A stretch of 64,000 nt of DNA, from positions 138,282,457-138,346,456 of the forward strand of contig CM056994.1 of NCBI GenBank assembly GCA_029891345.1, read 5' to 3'. The stretch comes from Dryococelus australis. Its lineage: Eukaryota > Arthropoda > Insecta > Phasmatodea > Phasmatidae. This document shows, piece after piece, positions 14,114 through 26,013 of this stretch. The stretch's first letter is position 1. Every line of letters begins with the position of its first letter. Below the pieces are notes generated by a model. It had not been told where the DNA came from and searched no databases. It saw only the letters and a program-made list of their open reading frames with translations. The position numbers and the translations under genes are program-made.

Positions 14114-14640
14114 ATGGGTGAAAAACTACCTGATATTTTAGAGCTTTATAATTCTCGATACCATAGAACAAACAAAATGTCGCCTGACAAAGTTACAAAC
14201 AACAGATTGATAAAAACTCTCAACCAAATTCCTAAAGTGTATGATAAAGAGAAATCAAAATTAAAAGTTTGTGACTTTGTCCACACCTCAAAATTAAAGA
14301 ATGTATTTGATAAAAAATACTCATTAAGCTGAATATTTTAAGTCCTTAAAATAATTTATGTTAGTCATTCGTATCCTCAAGTTTAATATTTTTAAAGTTT
14401 CAATAAGGAAGTAATTAAAGTTACTCCCCAAATGAATATTTAATAGAAAAAGTAATTGAAAAGGTAAGCATAAATCGCTTGTCAGTTGAATGTGGTTTTC
14501 TTCATTCCATGATTTCTGGGTTTCTTGCAAGACCATAATGAGATTGACATAGTGTTGTCGGCAAGAAATGTCTATTCCATGAACAAACAAATGTGGCGAT
14601 AATATAAAAATATTTTATCTGGGGCCAGTGAGACATAACG
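14114..14640 (+). pseudogene. retrovirus-type integrase, C-terminal part (Polinton-like)
   Basis: The frame at 14114-14332 (72 codons) has 'ELYNSRYHRTNKMSPDKV' and then 'CDFVHTSKLKNVFDKKY'. The first is the end of the DDE integrase core ('YN.r.HR.....P..v') and the second the SH3/chromo-like C-terminal segment ('gD.VR.sK.k..FeK.y') of integrases in Polintons and related transposon-derived genes. After a stop at 14330-14332, shorter pieces continue the C-terminal pattern in other frames to about 14640. The catalytic D,D,E residues are upstream and not recognisable. In intact elements the enzyme inserts the genome into host DNA. Confidence 0.7.
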
Positions 14641-14984
14641 TGGTTACTGCCGAACATGTACTTTACTGTCACTGTTGATGACACATTTTTGAAGGCAACA
14701 AATGGCTTATGTGTTTTGGACTAAAACAAGTACTATGCTTTCACTACTATCGACATATTATGAAGGCAACTTTTCATAAACGATATATTTGCTCGAAAAC
14801 ATGTTTGGGTGCTGCCTCTGTACTTTTACTTAAAGACGGTTTTCTTCACTCGCACAGGAAAGTGTTAACAGTCGACATATTACTGGTTCACACATCCTAC
14901 TTTGCTTTCAAATTTGAGTATTGCTTTGAGAAATGGCAGCGTGGATTGCTGGCAATGACTACTTCTGTGTTTCGAAGCAAGTAC

Positions 14985-15550
14985 TTCTCAATTGTTCATT
15001 AGACTTGGAAAGATAATTAAGCAATGGTCCCTTGTATTTGCAGGTTAACCGCAACCACTGCGACGTAGAGGATGTTGACTGAAGACCTCCCAGCCCGTGT
15101 GAGTCGCAGCCTAGTGCCATATCTGTCACTTTGACGAGCTATGTTGAGTTGGTGGTGCCGGCCTCGATGGGACAAGGCGAGCTGTATGCTTTCAATATCA
15201 TGCCATGTCCCACCTCCCTCGACCTCACCCTCCACACAGATCTGGTGGCACAACCTGGTGTCATCGCGGGGGACTCACAATCTGTGGTGGATACAACTGC
15301 AAAAGAGGCAGCGGTCGTGATGGCTACAGCTGCTGCCCTGGACTATACCCTCAACTATTCGCCTATAAGAGATGAACTCATAGAATCTTTGAACTTCAAT
15401 GAATATGTATGTGGAACAATACAAATTCACCACTATATATCTCTCTCATGCAATGAGCTAGTCGCCTCCAGAGGTGCAGGCAATCTCCCCGTCTCCTCCA
15501 TAGCAGGTCGATTGTTCATTCTCCCAAAGTCTGAGCGAGAGAGGTTTTAA
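14985..15550 (+). CDS. orphan ORF in a GC-rich island
   Basis: A patch of about 500 bp is visibly richer in G and C than its surroundings. A plus-strand frame of 139 codons (ATG 15131, stop 15548-15550) runs through it without interruption; the encoded protein is Ala/Val/Ser-rich with no recognised domain, membrane segment or signal peptide. Just upstream, 'tttgcag' at about 15037-15043 would serve as a splice acceptor, but the frame entered there closes after 12 codons. The opposite strand is also largely open, as expected of GC-rich DNA. It could be an exon, a CpG-rich regulatory patch or a captured fragment. Confidence 0.2.
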
Positions 15551-15559
15551 ATGTGAATA

Positions 15560-18299
15560 TATATAAGTTTAACTGAAGGCAGACCCCGATTTTTACTGAT
15601 ATTATATAGTATAATTGATACATAATATAATTTTTCAGATATTTAGATGTATTATAAGATTTTTCTTTAAAATTTATTAAATTTTAATGGGTGATCATAC
15701 TTTTCTTGAAAATTCAATACTTTTAAACTTTTTATTACATATTTTTCAACTCTGTTTTATTTTCTTCAAAATGTTATGGCATAATTCGCTAATGTTATAT
15801 GGCAGATCCATAGTGTTTCTAACATACTCCTTTCTTCAATTTCCATTAGTTTTATTGTGTGACAAAACGTTTCTTCCCAATTTTAGATACAAATAAAATA
15901 AAAATGTTAATTTCAAAAATTTAAAATTTAAAGTGTTTATTAATAAGTTCCACGTATCCACTTCGTTTGCTGTAGACTTTCATGTGAATTTGTGTGTCCG
16001 AACATATTAAAAACGTTTCTTATATGTGTATATTTTTAGAGTAATTGAGTTTGTATTTTAATTACTAAACCGAGGATGTCTTCACATGTACTCAGTGAGA
16101 AATAATTTACTAAAACAACCTGTTTCTTTTTGTGAATCTTTTTTTATTACGTATTAAATATATAACAATTTACATGAATTACAGTTGCAATACATTTTCC
16201 TCTCGACAAATATAATTTAACCAGACATTCATCATAATTTCTGAGAAAAAATAAACACTCACAATCAAACAATTTTTACAAAGTGGTGGGTTTTCTTAAA
16301 CATAAAACATACATATATAAATTAATGAATTAAATAATATATACAGGAGTGAATTAAAAAATATGTTACATTTTCTTCTCTTACATTCAATATTTTAACG
16401 AGACAGTGGTTTTTCTTTTAAAGTCTGTACGCGATAATGTGAGCACTTTTAAAATCAAATATTGAAAAATGGTACAGCCAATATCTGCATATATTTTAAT
16501 GGGTACTTTGTTTAACATGCACCCAATAAAGTGTGTTATATCAGAGGGAAAGTAGTTCTGTGTGTTAATGTTAAATTTAATGTGGTATGTAAAAATTTGT
16601 GAACATTGAAATAATTTTTTTTTACTTTCACTTTTTTAATGCATATAATAGGTAGTATAGTCTCACTTGAATAAAGTGATGAGGCCCATGGCAATGTTAA
16701 TTTTGCATGCAGGGATATAATACACAATATGCATACAAATAGATCTTAAGCAGGGCTTTCGAAAGTGCTCATTTTACCACAAACAACCTATACTAAATTA
16801 CAACATGGAACTACAGTCTTACGAAACATTCGATATACGAATTCTTTAAATGATTCAGATTTACGCTGCATACATTAAAATCGCTTTGAACAGCCATTAA
16901 TATTAAACTGTTCCACTAGAGTATTAAAGTTAATACATTGATAACATATTTCCACGTTTACAATTTCTGCATTTACACGGATCTTAAAGATTTTCTTTTG
17001 TGTTTTTACTAACATATAAATCGAGAATTCTACTATGATAATAAAATTTATATTTTTTAATCTGTCAACATATATTTATATTGCCAACTCTCACTTAAGC
17101 CCATTTTGTTCATATGTTTGAAGTCTTTATACGCTGTTCACATCTGGTGATAAATCTGTCAATGGAAATGGCGGTCTGTAGGTTAAGATATTTCTTTCGT
17201 TATCATTTTAATATAGCACTGAAAGTATTTTCTACAATATTTTACCTATTGTAATATTTTTCGAACATTTCCACACAGGAGTACACAATGAATGCACAAA
17301 GAGTTTACACAAATATATTATATTTGTTTATATATTTCACTTACTTAGAAAAGGATTTTTTCGCTCATAATAATTTTAGGTGCCTTTCACAAAGAAAATA
17401 TTTATTTTCCTTCTGTTATTGAGACACATTGTCCTCTTTGACATAATCTGAACCTGCGACATTTTCCACCTCGTCAAAACCTTCTGTGGCTCATATCATT
17501 TGCTGCATCTCCTGGCACATGCAATAATATCATAGACAAGGGTAGTTAGCAAAAGTATCATTAGTTAAGGTAGGCGTTCCGAGGGGGCAGTCTTCACAAT
17601 ACAGGTATGAGATGATATCTGGGTTTTTTCTTAAGTTTTTGGGTGGAAAGATAAATGCAAATTTTATTCCACGGAAGGCGACATAGATAATTGGGGAGAT
17701 ACGAAAATTTCTTTTCAATATCAAGTGTTATTAATGATTTATTTCTACGGTATGCTACAATTGCTCGATATACATGCAAGGACTAAAAATTGCAAACTTC
17801 AGAACACTTACTGTGGTCCATTATTAGGTTAATGGTGTAAGCAAGGATTACAGCCTTCGGTGACAATACTGTAGGAGGAAGCATAAATTCATGGCTTTCA
17901 CTTTCGATAGTTTGCCTCAGGCCTCTCTGCTTTCTGCACGCTCAGTCATGGGCACCCTTCCACCGAGGTGCTCTGTTGACTGTTGGTATACCTGGGCGTG
18001 CTGGTTTCCTCTCCATACTTTTAACCTGAAGAAGTTTCACAGATCGCTTGATACATTGGTAAATATATGATGGTTGCGTCAGAAAATGACTGCACGCAAA
18101 CCGACAGGGACTACGTCCAAACTTGTAGTATACAATTTTTAAAATAACTTCCCTCCTTATATATGATAACACGATCCAATATGGCTATGGGAGAAAAGGC
18201 CCCTAATGTTATTACTCGGAATTCAGTAAAGAGCTGGGACTCCTCGCGAGAGGACATGTACAGAGTTGCTGGTTATTCAAGTGTGTACATATTCTCTCA
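15560..18299. other. AT-rich non-coding stretch
   Basis: Nothing recognisable: no transposon protein, RNA gene or exon. Open frames are short and AT-driven. Confidence 0.55.
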
Positions 18300-19110
18300 G
18301 TACATGTAATAAGTAATGGCTACATTCACAGTTGGGCAGATTGTACAATTGCGCAAATTAATAATTATTTATGCATTACATGTAATTTATAATTACAATA
18401 GTGCATAAATTATTCAAGTGTGTACTTAGTAAGTATTCATTGCACTGTTACATAATTATTTACGCAATTAAACAAATCATCATGCGATTAAATATATGTT
18501 TCAACTTGAAAATATGAGTCGGTTACAATCCAATATGACAGCGGAGGTAAAACGTTTTGATACAATCAAACTCATCTCAATCAAAAGCTGGCTGTCTTAG
18601 GAAGAGTATGTTTATGGAGTTCGTGATTATGCGGTGTGTAAATTGCTAACTACACAAATATATTGATTGCACAAGTATGTATGTAGCCATTGCACTATTA
18701 CGTAATTAATTACTTTATATATTTATATATTTTAAGAATACATAGACATCCCTCCTGCAACTGCAATTCCTTATGCAACTGCATTTCCCTATGGAACTGC
18801 ATTACCCACTCCCAACCTCTTCACTTGCTAACAAACTCCTTAGTCTCTCTCCATCTGTCGACGAGTCAAAATGTGTTATTTAATTGTGCAAGTGCTCTTT
18901 TACAAAAATAAATGTGTTTCCTTCTCTCCCCTCCTCACTTGTGAACAAGCTCCACATCTCAGTCTCCCTCCGATCGCCAAAAAGTCAACATGTGCAATTG
19001 CGCAAGTGCACAAATTACAAAAAAAACTAAGTACCTTGTACATGAATCGAACTCGGTACCAATCCACTCAACAGTCGTCAGAGCTACCCACTCTGGCAGC
19101 ACCCCAATCC
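18300..19110 (-). repeat. divergent copy of dispersed repeat R with tRNA-like segment
   Basis: The plus-strand text shares phrases with the copies at 36010-36480 and 61960-62460 ('aagtatg/tcattgcac', 'aacctcttcacttg', 'acagtcg.cagagct...tctggcagca'). Read on the minus strand, 19030-19100 looks tRNA-like: A-box-like 'agtgggtagctctga' followed by B-box-like 'gagttcgattcat'. Within it, about 114 bp is tandemly duplicated (blocks starting near 18821 and 18935: ctcacttg..aacaa.ctcc, then agtca...tgtg, then gcaagtgc). Probably a composite SINE or MITE; boundaries uncertain. Confidence 0.5.
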
Positions 19111-19542
19111 ACGACGCCTAATAAATAATGGTGGGTGGATAGGTCGAGGGGTGACATTGGGGTGGAGGGGTTGGGGGATGGGGAGAGTGTTAAGTGTATG
19201 CGCATGTGGATTTGCAACAGCATGTGCATCCGGGGGTGTGGGGAGGTGGAAGTGCAGCTATATGTGCAAGGCGCAAGTGCATCTTATCGTCGGGGCCCTA
19301 CACTCTTCTTACTTATACTCTTCAAATACTATCAAGTCATGATTCCAGTTATTTAGAGCCTGAAAAGCAAATTTCCCCACATGTTGGTAAAAGATACGGG
19401 CTTCACGCTATTGCAGTAACTGCTATTCCCGACTAATGATATGCCCCACATCACGTTCCTGTCTGTGTGAGCATGTGAGTACGGTGAGTGAGTCAGTATG
19501 TGAAGATATTTGGGCGACTCTTAGCAGCAGGGTTTTGACAGA

Positions 19543-19743
19543 CGATGAGGGTGATTGAGGATAGTATGGAGCAGCGCCGGAATGAAAGGGCGGGGGAAAC
19601 GCGAGATCCCGAGGAAACTCGCCGATCAGCGGTATCGTCCAGCATGATTCCTACATGTGAAAAACTGGGAGTGGCACGGCCAGATATTGGGCCCGGTTGG
19701 CACAGGTGGGAGGCGAGCAGGCTAACCGCTCAGCAACCGCGGC
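19543..19743 (-). mobile_element. tRNA-derived SINE, family 1, copy A
   Basis: On the minus strand it starts 'gccgcggttgctgagcggtt', an RNA polymerase III A-box-like tRNA head. It then passes through a weak B-box region and continues with a non-tRNA body ('gaacgat..cgctgatcggcg', 'tcccccgccctttcattccgg'). The same blocks in the same order occur at 51152-51322 (plus) and 25440-25660 (minus). The open frame across it is a translated repeat, not a gene. Confidence 0.75.
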
Positions 19744-19929
19744 TTTGTGAATGGATTATAGGTGTATATGATTGTGTTTCTGGGTGTATCTGTTACGTGT
19801 GTAACCCCACCCCTCTAAAATTTTGAACGCAAGAACTTAATTTCAGCAAACTCGGCACATATTATAATTAGTAAGTACATCTTACTTTAAAGGTTTTAAC
19901 CACGTCGGACACTTAATTTCCGAACTGTA

Positions 19930-21900
19930 GCAATTTTAAAATTTAGTGTCATACGTCATTTCTCGGGAATTGTTCAGCCGATTAAAACCAAATATTCTAT
20001 GTTGCCTGTGCTACATGTAGGCCTATGTGTTTTATTAGGATATGGATAATGTCTTTGGTGAGTTTATTTTGAATATAAAAAGACATTGAAATACGTGAAA
20101 TAATATATCCTTTACATTGTATTATATCGAAAACTGCTAAACCAATTCTTGCCAAAATTGGCTGGTAAGTAATACCGTAATATTGCATCAAACGAATGCG
20201 ATGTAAATTTACTAGTATCCTATTTTCAAAATGGAGGCTTTGTGAATATTTTTAAGTTTTATTTAGTATATGTAAAATACCACTCTGCCAATTTAAACCA
20301 ACATTTGTATACTGAAAGAATATATTATAAACATCATATTTGCCAACTCATGGCCACTTGTATTGGTCATTTCTAATATAGCACCATACAAATAAATAAA
20401 GTCTTAATGTCATATATAGGAAAAAATATTAATCGATTCCTACCAAATTTTTAAACCTAGTATTACTGAGGAAGGTGATGTAAACCGGTGTATTTTAAGT
20501 ATGTCGGACGCTTCTTTCAAACTGGCCACTATATACCAATATTAGTTTAGTATGCTAAGTCATCGATACTATGTAATTAATTCCAAATTAACTTTGTACC
20601 CTTGCTGTATACATTAAAACCATCAGTTGGGTCCACAAAAAGTCTGTTTTACCAGCAATTTCGTAAGCTAGCATTTCATGATAAATTAAATATTGGGTCA
20701 TATCTCCGAAAAACCCAAAAGATTCTCACCAAATTCGGAAAAAAGAAGTACTAAGGCAGGCTATCTAAAATGTTATGATTTCAGTGGGTGGGGCACTTAT
20801 ATAGGAAATAGTGGCCATATACATTTTACCTATGAATGTTATATCTACCAAACTACGAAACAAATTTCAACTTAACTTTGTATACTGGCAGTATCTAATA
20901 TAAAAATCAAATTTGTCTACAACGAGTCTCATTTCTCCGCAATTTTGTAAGACAGCATTATATGAAAAAATAAATGTTTTATTTCTATCTCGGGAAACCA
21001 TCATTCAATTAATTGATTCCCAACAAATTCGGCAAACAGAAAGCTGTTCTCTGTAAGATCACGAGATGTTAGAATTTTTTTTATTGTGCAAACATTTTCA
21101 TAATGGCGGTATGATAACAATTTGGCTAAGTGTGTACATCTAAGAGACGGCGTAACTGATTCTAAGTTAGCCTAATATATTGTACATATAACAATCTTCG
21201 AATGTGGTAAGACATTACATTTTTATCCTCTATTTATGAAAATTAGCACATGAAAACAATGTGGTTTTATGCCATATCTCGCGGACCATTATGCCGATTC
21301 CCATCAAATTTCACACATTGTTTTAGGCGCGCAGGCCCTTTTAATGGTGATAATATATGTTAAATAATTTATGTTGGTAATTTATATCTACTAAAGAAGT
21401 CGACAAAATGTAACAATTAAACAATTTGCGATATTTCCGAAACATACGAACTAATTTCCACCAAATCTTACACATGATTAGTGCTACAGAAGACCTTGTA
21501 AAGTTAGACGTTTTAAGGGCGATCAGACATTGATTATAAGAATAGCTACCATTCAAATATTTTGCTAAGTTTGTCATGCCTGTTTAACCGTTTCACCCAA
21601 TTCAACGAAAATTTTATGCTGACAGTAGGCTATCTAAAACCTCTTCTACAGAACCTTTAATAACGTAATTTTGTAAGATATATGAAATATGAAAATAAAA
21701 TTTTAATAGCATATCTGAGGAACAAATCAACCAATTTGCACAAAATTTTTCACAGGAGTGGCGTTACGCTAGACAATGTGAACTTACATATTTTTTTAAG
21801 TAGCTTAGGCACTATTTTCAAAACTACGGTCCTGTAAATATTTTAGGTTAGTAAACATTAAAGTTAAAAATATTATAACAGTAGACTAATTATATCCGAA
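19930..21900. repeat. degenerate tandem array, period about 286 bp
   Basis: A phrase like 'catatctcggaa..attcaaccgattcccaccaaatt' recurs near 19955, 20121, 20410, 20696, 20982, 21271, 21429, 21577 and 21710. The central spacings are 289, 286, 286 and 289 bp. A second phrase ('aaattaactttgtatactg') recurs in the other half of the unit near 20288, 20579, 20863 and 21158. Units at both ends are shortened to about 135-165 bp. Individual units are strongly diverged, so this is an old satellite-like array. No coding signal. Confidence 0.7.
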
Positions 21901-22700
21901 GTTGATTTTTTAATCCGACCTCAGCAATGCAGTTTATAGCACGCTAGCTTTTAGTAAGAGATTTTTTGTGTTCAAGACCCTGTAAGTCACGCGTGTATTT
22001 GAAATGGTCTCACTAGTCAAAATTATTACTGTATGTTTCTGGTTTCATTTATAGTTATCTTGCTTTCAACGAGACGTCAAGGCCTACGTACAACCGAAGC
22101 TTTTAAGAACTTCATTAAAAATTATTTGCGCCCATGTAGAGAAGCGTTGACACATTAGTTATATCAGTAATAATTGTTTTTCTTATACACATGGCCACTA
22201 ACAAGCCAATGACAGTGCCAAAGTAAAACGTTATTTTACCACCCATTATTTGAAAATTAGCTTTCTTGACAGACTCCATCAAGAAAGAATGACTTCGAGG
22301 GGTCAGAACGAGTATGAGCATTAGGAAGTTAAATAAATAACAAATGCTTTGTATTTCTGTAAAGTCTGCGATTGTGACGTGTAAAAACCACCTGAGAGTG
22401 AAATATTACGTCCAAAACCCTACATCTCTACTTTTTCAGTTGATTACATGTCAATAGCGACACTAACTGAATATCACAAATCAAAAAATTAGCTGAAACA
22501 ATTGTGTAAATATAATCACAGCTGGTTATCGTGTAGTCAACATGAGTGTTTGTTTGTTTGTTTTGAATACCTATTTTTCAAGTACGTATTTGTACACCGT
22601 TATCTTCAAGAACCATGATATCATGTAATTATCGTCTCAAGGTTGCCATCAACCGTTGCATTTTCTCAACATACAAGAAATAGCAAAAGCCGTAGTGCAA

Positions 22701-22705
22701 TCAGT
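22701..22705 (+). promoter_or_regulatory. arthropod initiator (TCAGT)
   Basis: 'aaTCAGTata' matches the arthropod Pol II initiator, 45-50 nt upstream of the ATG at 22750. No TATA box at the usual distance. Would give a short 5' leader for the exon at 22750-22788. Confidence 0.35.
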
Positions 22706-22749
22706 ATAGCTCACAGACGTTTCGTTCTATTACACGGGTTCTTATTACG

Positions 22750-22788
22750 ATGAAGAATTTAGTAGTTTTTCTAGTGATAGCTGCTTAC
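22750..22788 (+). CDS. candidate first exon encoding a signal peptide
   Basis: ATG followed by 13 codons, MKNLVVFLVIAAY, then a perfect donor 'gtaagt' at 22789 (phase 0). One Lys-Asn start and a pure hydrophobic core are what the first exon of a secreted insect protein looks like, and an initiator sits about 48 nt upstream. I could not find its partner exons. The S1 protease exon at 32204 needs a phase-1 donor, so it cannot join directly. It could join in phase to the sequence beginning at 30680, but that already holds its own signal peptide. Possibly the start of a paralogous secreted protein whose other exons are lost or missed; chance is not excluded. Confidence 0.35.
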
Positions 22789-23929
22789 GTAAGTATATAT
22801 AAATGTAAATTTTTAGTACATAAGGTAAAATTAAGGTGTTATTTATGCAAATACTGTATATTGGCAAGTAAGACATTTTAAGACATTATCTGTTTCAGTG
22901 AAGGTTCGGTTTATTATTTATTAGCTGCATTTAAACATATGAATTTATTGTTTTATAGCAGAATAGAGCTAGTCATTATTTTCTCCCTTGCTTTAAGAAC
23001 TACCCAAACAGTATAAATACGAATATTAAATCGTCATTACTATTATTTTTTATTACTATGGCCTACATTCACTTAAGACTACGGAATTAAAGAGCTAGGT
23101 AGCAAATGCTCTTCATCTTTATAAAATTGTTGATGGTAATATTTATCGTATTGACAATTACAGTTCTGTAAATAAGGCACAAGAAAATGCGAGCATTAAC
23201 AGCACAGTTATAAGCGATTATTACTTCTCTGATATATTATTTCATGATAAACTTCAATGTATATAAAGACATTTCAAGATTACAAAATATTTAAGTAGAT
23301 ATCCCTCCGAACACAAATCCATGCTTTACTGCGAACGTCTTGTTTTACAGATAAGTTGACGACCTGTGCCGAGAAACTCGTTGATCAAAGAGGGTATATC
23401 AAGTGTAGGAAAAACTGCGATCTAGCGCAACGGATTACGGAGTAGGATAACAGAAGCAGCCCGGCCGCCATGTTTCTACGTCACCGTCCGCCATCTTTTT
23501 CCCTTTCTTCCTGTTTTCCTTAAAATACCCCTCTTTTCCCTCAAAATTTTCTATTTTCCTTAAAAATTCCGCGAATAATTCCCTTTTCTCCAGAGCGGGA
23601 AATGGGATTGAGTGACTACGGGCGAGAAGAGCGAGGAGGATTAGCGACTCCGGGCAAGGGATCAATGACTGACTATAAGCCAGGAGAACACGACCCATGA
23701 CATTTAACGTTGACCTATAACTCCAAATTCAAAAAATTCAAAAATAGCAAAAAAATATTTTAAAAAATCCTAAATAATGTATTATTAAACATTATGAAAA
23801 AAATAATTTAGAATTTATTATTAAAATATATTATAATTATAATAAAATATATTACTTTAAATTATTAAAAAGTATTCACATATTATTTTTAAAAACTTAA
23901 ATTCCCAGAGGTCACCTCTCACCCATACC
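22789..23929. other. non-coding; includes a pyrimidine-rich patch at 23500-23600
   Basis: No exon recognised. Around 23440-23710 the composition changes: a C/T-rich tract ('cccctcttttccctc', 'cccttttctcc') and GC-richer flanks give an 87-codon minus-strand frame full of Lys/Glu/Arg, which I read as a repeat rather than a gene. Confidence 0.4.
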
Positions 23930-24490
23930 CATCCTGCCATCTTGATAGGTGCAACCTACGACCATCTTTGTAGGCGACCAACATCTTGGTTACGGACCAT
24001 AATCTTGGTATCTGTTACCCACCTACCATAATGGAAGCCAGTGCCCCGTAACCTTTAACGTTAACCTTGACATTTTACCTTGGCCTTTGGTCTAGACATT
24101 TGACCTTAGCCTTATTAAATTGAATGATCTTGAAAACCAAAACTCCAGTAAAAATACATAAAAGTCGGCAAGCATATTAGATTACATAATAAAGCCACCA
24201 TATTAGATGAAGACTACCTCGACCTTAACCCTATGATCTTGAGTGACCTTGGAAACAAAAACAGAAAAAAATATATATGTAAGTCAGCAATCATAATACG
24301 TTACAGATTGCTGTCATATTGGATACAAACGACCCTCACCTTGGCCCCATGACCTTGAATAACCTTTAAACAAAAACTCGAGAAAATATACAAAAAGTCA
24401 GCAACCATAATACATTACAGTCTACTACCACCATATTAAGTGCAGATAACCCTGTCCTTGACCCCATTACCTTAGGTGACATTGAAAATT
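23930..24490. repeat. tandem repeat, period about 115 bp
   Basis: At least three diverged units start near 24123, 24235 and 24350, and a fourth, partial one near 24468. Each carries the blocks 'gaccttga.taacctt', 'aaaaagtcagcaaccataat', a 'ccatattggat' block and 'gaccctcaccttgacccca'. Older remnants extend left to about 23930 ('gccatcttgat'). Confidence 0.7.
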
Positions 24491-24539
24491 AAAGTTTGAA
24501 GGAAAAATGTTTCATTATCCACTCGCTCATATGCTAACG

Positions 24540-24790
24540 CTAATCCACACACCAACTCACACCAATCCCCACAAATCCATACACCAATCCACGTACAAAT
24601 ACACATATCAATTCACACCAATCACCGCCAATCTACACCAATCAACACGTATCAACCCGAATCAACACAAAAATCCACACCAATCCACACAAATCCCTCA
24701 ATATATTCCAATAAATTTATCAATCCCAATCCTTCAATCAATACCCATCATTCTATCATTCCCAATCATTCGATCGATCCTTCGACAAAT
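24540..24790. repeat. minisatellite of caccaatcca-type units
   Basis: Irregular repeats of about 10-12 bp ('ccacaccaat', 'caatccacac', later 'caatcccaatc'). The 96-codon plus-strand frame across it is low-complexity Thr/His/Pro/Ile and not a gene. Confidence 0.75.
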
Positions 24791-24799
24791 CCTTTAGTT

Positions 24800-25439
24800 T
24801 GTTGTCTGCGCATATCTATACATATAAAAAAAAACGATTCAAATAATTTCTCCAAATTGTGTACACGGGGACAGAATTAATGTTTGTGCATGCAATAAAT
24901 TATCTATGAATTTTTATACTAAAGTATTTGCACTCACTCTACAGCGTGTATAGGAAACATCTCTACTAACTCGAGCACGTGATTCAAGACCTGAAAAGAG
25001 GAAGATTGATATAGGACATCCATGTTCCGTCTCAAATAATAAGACTGTAGCAGCCCCTAAAGTCAGTGCGCTAAAAGGACATTATGTTTGATATTAGACA
25101 AAGAACTTGCGTTAGAAGAACATAAATTGGTATACAGAGCAGGTAAACTAAGATCTTGGATACATGGTAGGTATGGTCCATCGTACACAGCCCAATTATG
25201 TACATAATATGTGTTGGCATCCTTTTAATGCATGCAACACAGACACAGTAAAGGTAAATTGATTGTGGATGCCATGCGATGAAGCAGGACGACGTAGGTG
25301 GCAAATAGGTCCCCCTTGTTGCAACTCTCTAGGACCCACCGTTTCCGGTTAAATCGAAAACGAAGTGTACAGTAGTATCAATAACATGGCCTAGTGAGTA
25401 GGCAACCCTTCTCGCACTAGGAGGAATTCAGAGAGGAGA
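24800..25439. other. unassigned stretch between repeats
   Basis: No recognisable gene. Sequence from about 24960 is less AT-rich and probably belongs to a further repeat, but I cannot name it. Confidence 0.4.
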
Positions 25440-25660
25440 CCTCACCGAATGCGTGAAGAGAGAGTGGTGGCACGTAACAGAGAGATCTTGAGGCCCGATG
25501 AGGGTGATGAAGGTGAGTATGGAGCTGTGCCGGAAAGAAAAGGCTGGGCATTCGAGAGAACCCCGAGAAATCCCGCCGACCAGTGGCATCGTCTGGGGTA
25601 ACCCAATTGAAACCGGTTCGGCTTGGTGGGAGCGGGCAGGCTAACCGCCTGCCAAATGAC
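25440..25660 (-). mobile_element. tRNA-derived SINE, family 1, copy B
   Basis: Same family as 19543-19743 and 51152-51322. Shared blocks on the minus strand are 'aggcggttagcctgcccgct', '.gacgatgccactggtcggcg', 'tcggggttctcgaatgccc' and a tail with 'cttcatcaccctcatcggg'. The Pol III head is more decayed than in copy C. The two long minus-strand frames over it (25417-25770, 25442-25984) are translated repeat. Confidence 0.7.
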
Positions 25661-26013
25661 CAGGAACCAACACGCAAACAACAGAAAAGCATTAGGATAT
25701 GTGCTACACCGAAGTGTAACGTAGCTGTGTAGCTGGCAGATCGTGCAGAACAGGGTCGAAACGAAGACATCTACATGTTGGCTGCACTGGCTAACTGCGA
25801 CTGCAGTCGTGAGAAAATTACGTGTGGTACGTTCAGTGACGATGTGTGATGTACAGCGCAGTCGGTGTTGCGAGTAGTGATAGGGACGTAATGTGCCCAG
25901 CAGTGTGACTGTACAAATTTGTGTAAACAAATGTATTTCCATGATGTAGCAATGCATCATCGGTACGGAAGGCACTGTCAGCACAGAAGACCATACACAG
26001 CAGTTATTCCGGA

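Larger units (their letters stand above)
11500..14700. mobile_element. decayed Polinton/adintovirus-like element (fragment)
   Basis: Five coding remnants typical of one kind of element lie together: an adenain-type protease and a PLA2-like protein on the minus strand, then an A32-type packaging ATPase, an unassigned ORF and a retrovirus-type integrase tail on the plus strand. This gene set is known from Polinton/Maverick elements and adintoviruses, where protease, ATPase and capsid genes serve virion assembly and the integrase inserts the genome. No polymerase or major capsid gene was found and no terminal inverted repeats were located, so borders are approximate. All parts carry stops or frameshifts. 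A second, larger and more complete relative lies at 38900-50300 and shares the same PLA2-like-then-protease order. Confidence 0.7.

Noticed and set aside
19545-19826. 93-codon frame rich in Arg/Glu
   Set aside because: Translation of the family 1 SINE; the same text recurs at 25440 and 51152.
24507-24797. 96-codon Thr/His/Pro-rich frame
   Set aside because: Minisatellite translation.
25417-25984. 117- and 180-codon minus-strand frames
   Set aside because: Run across the SINE and flanking repeat; no gene features.
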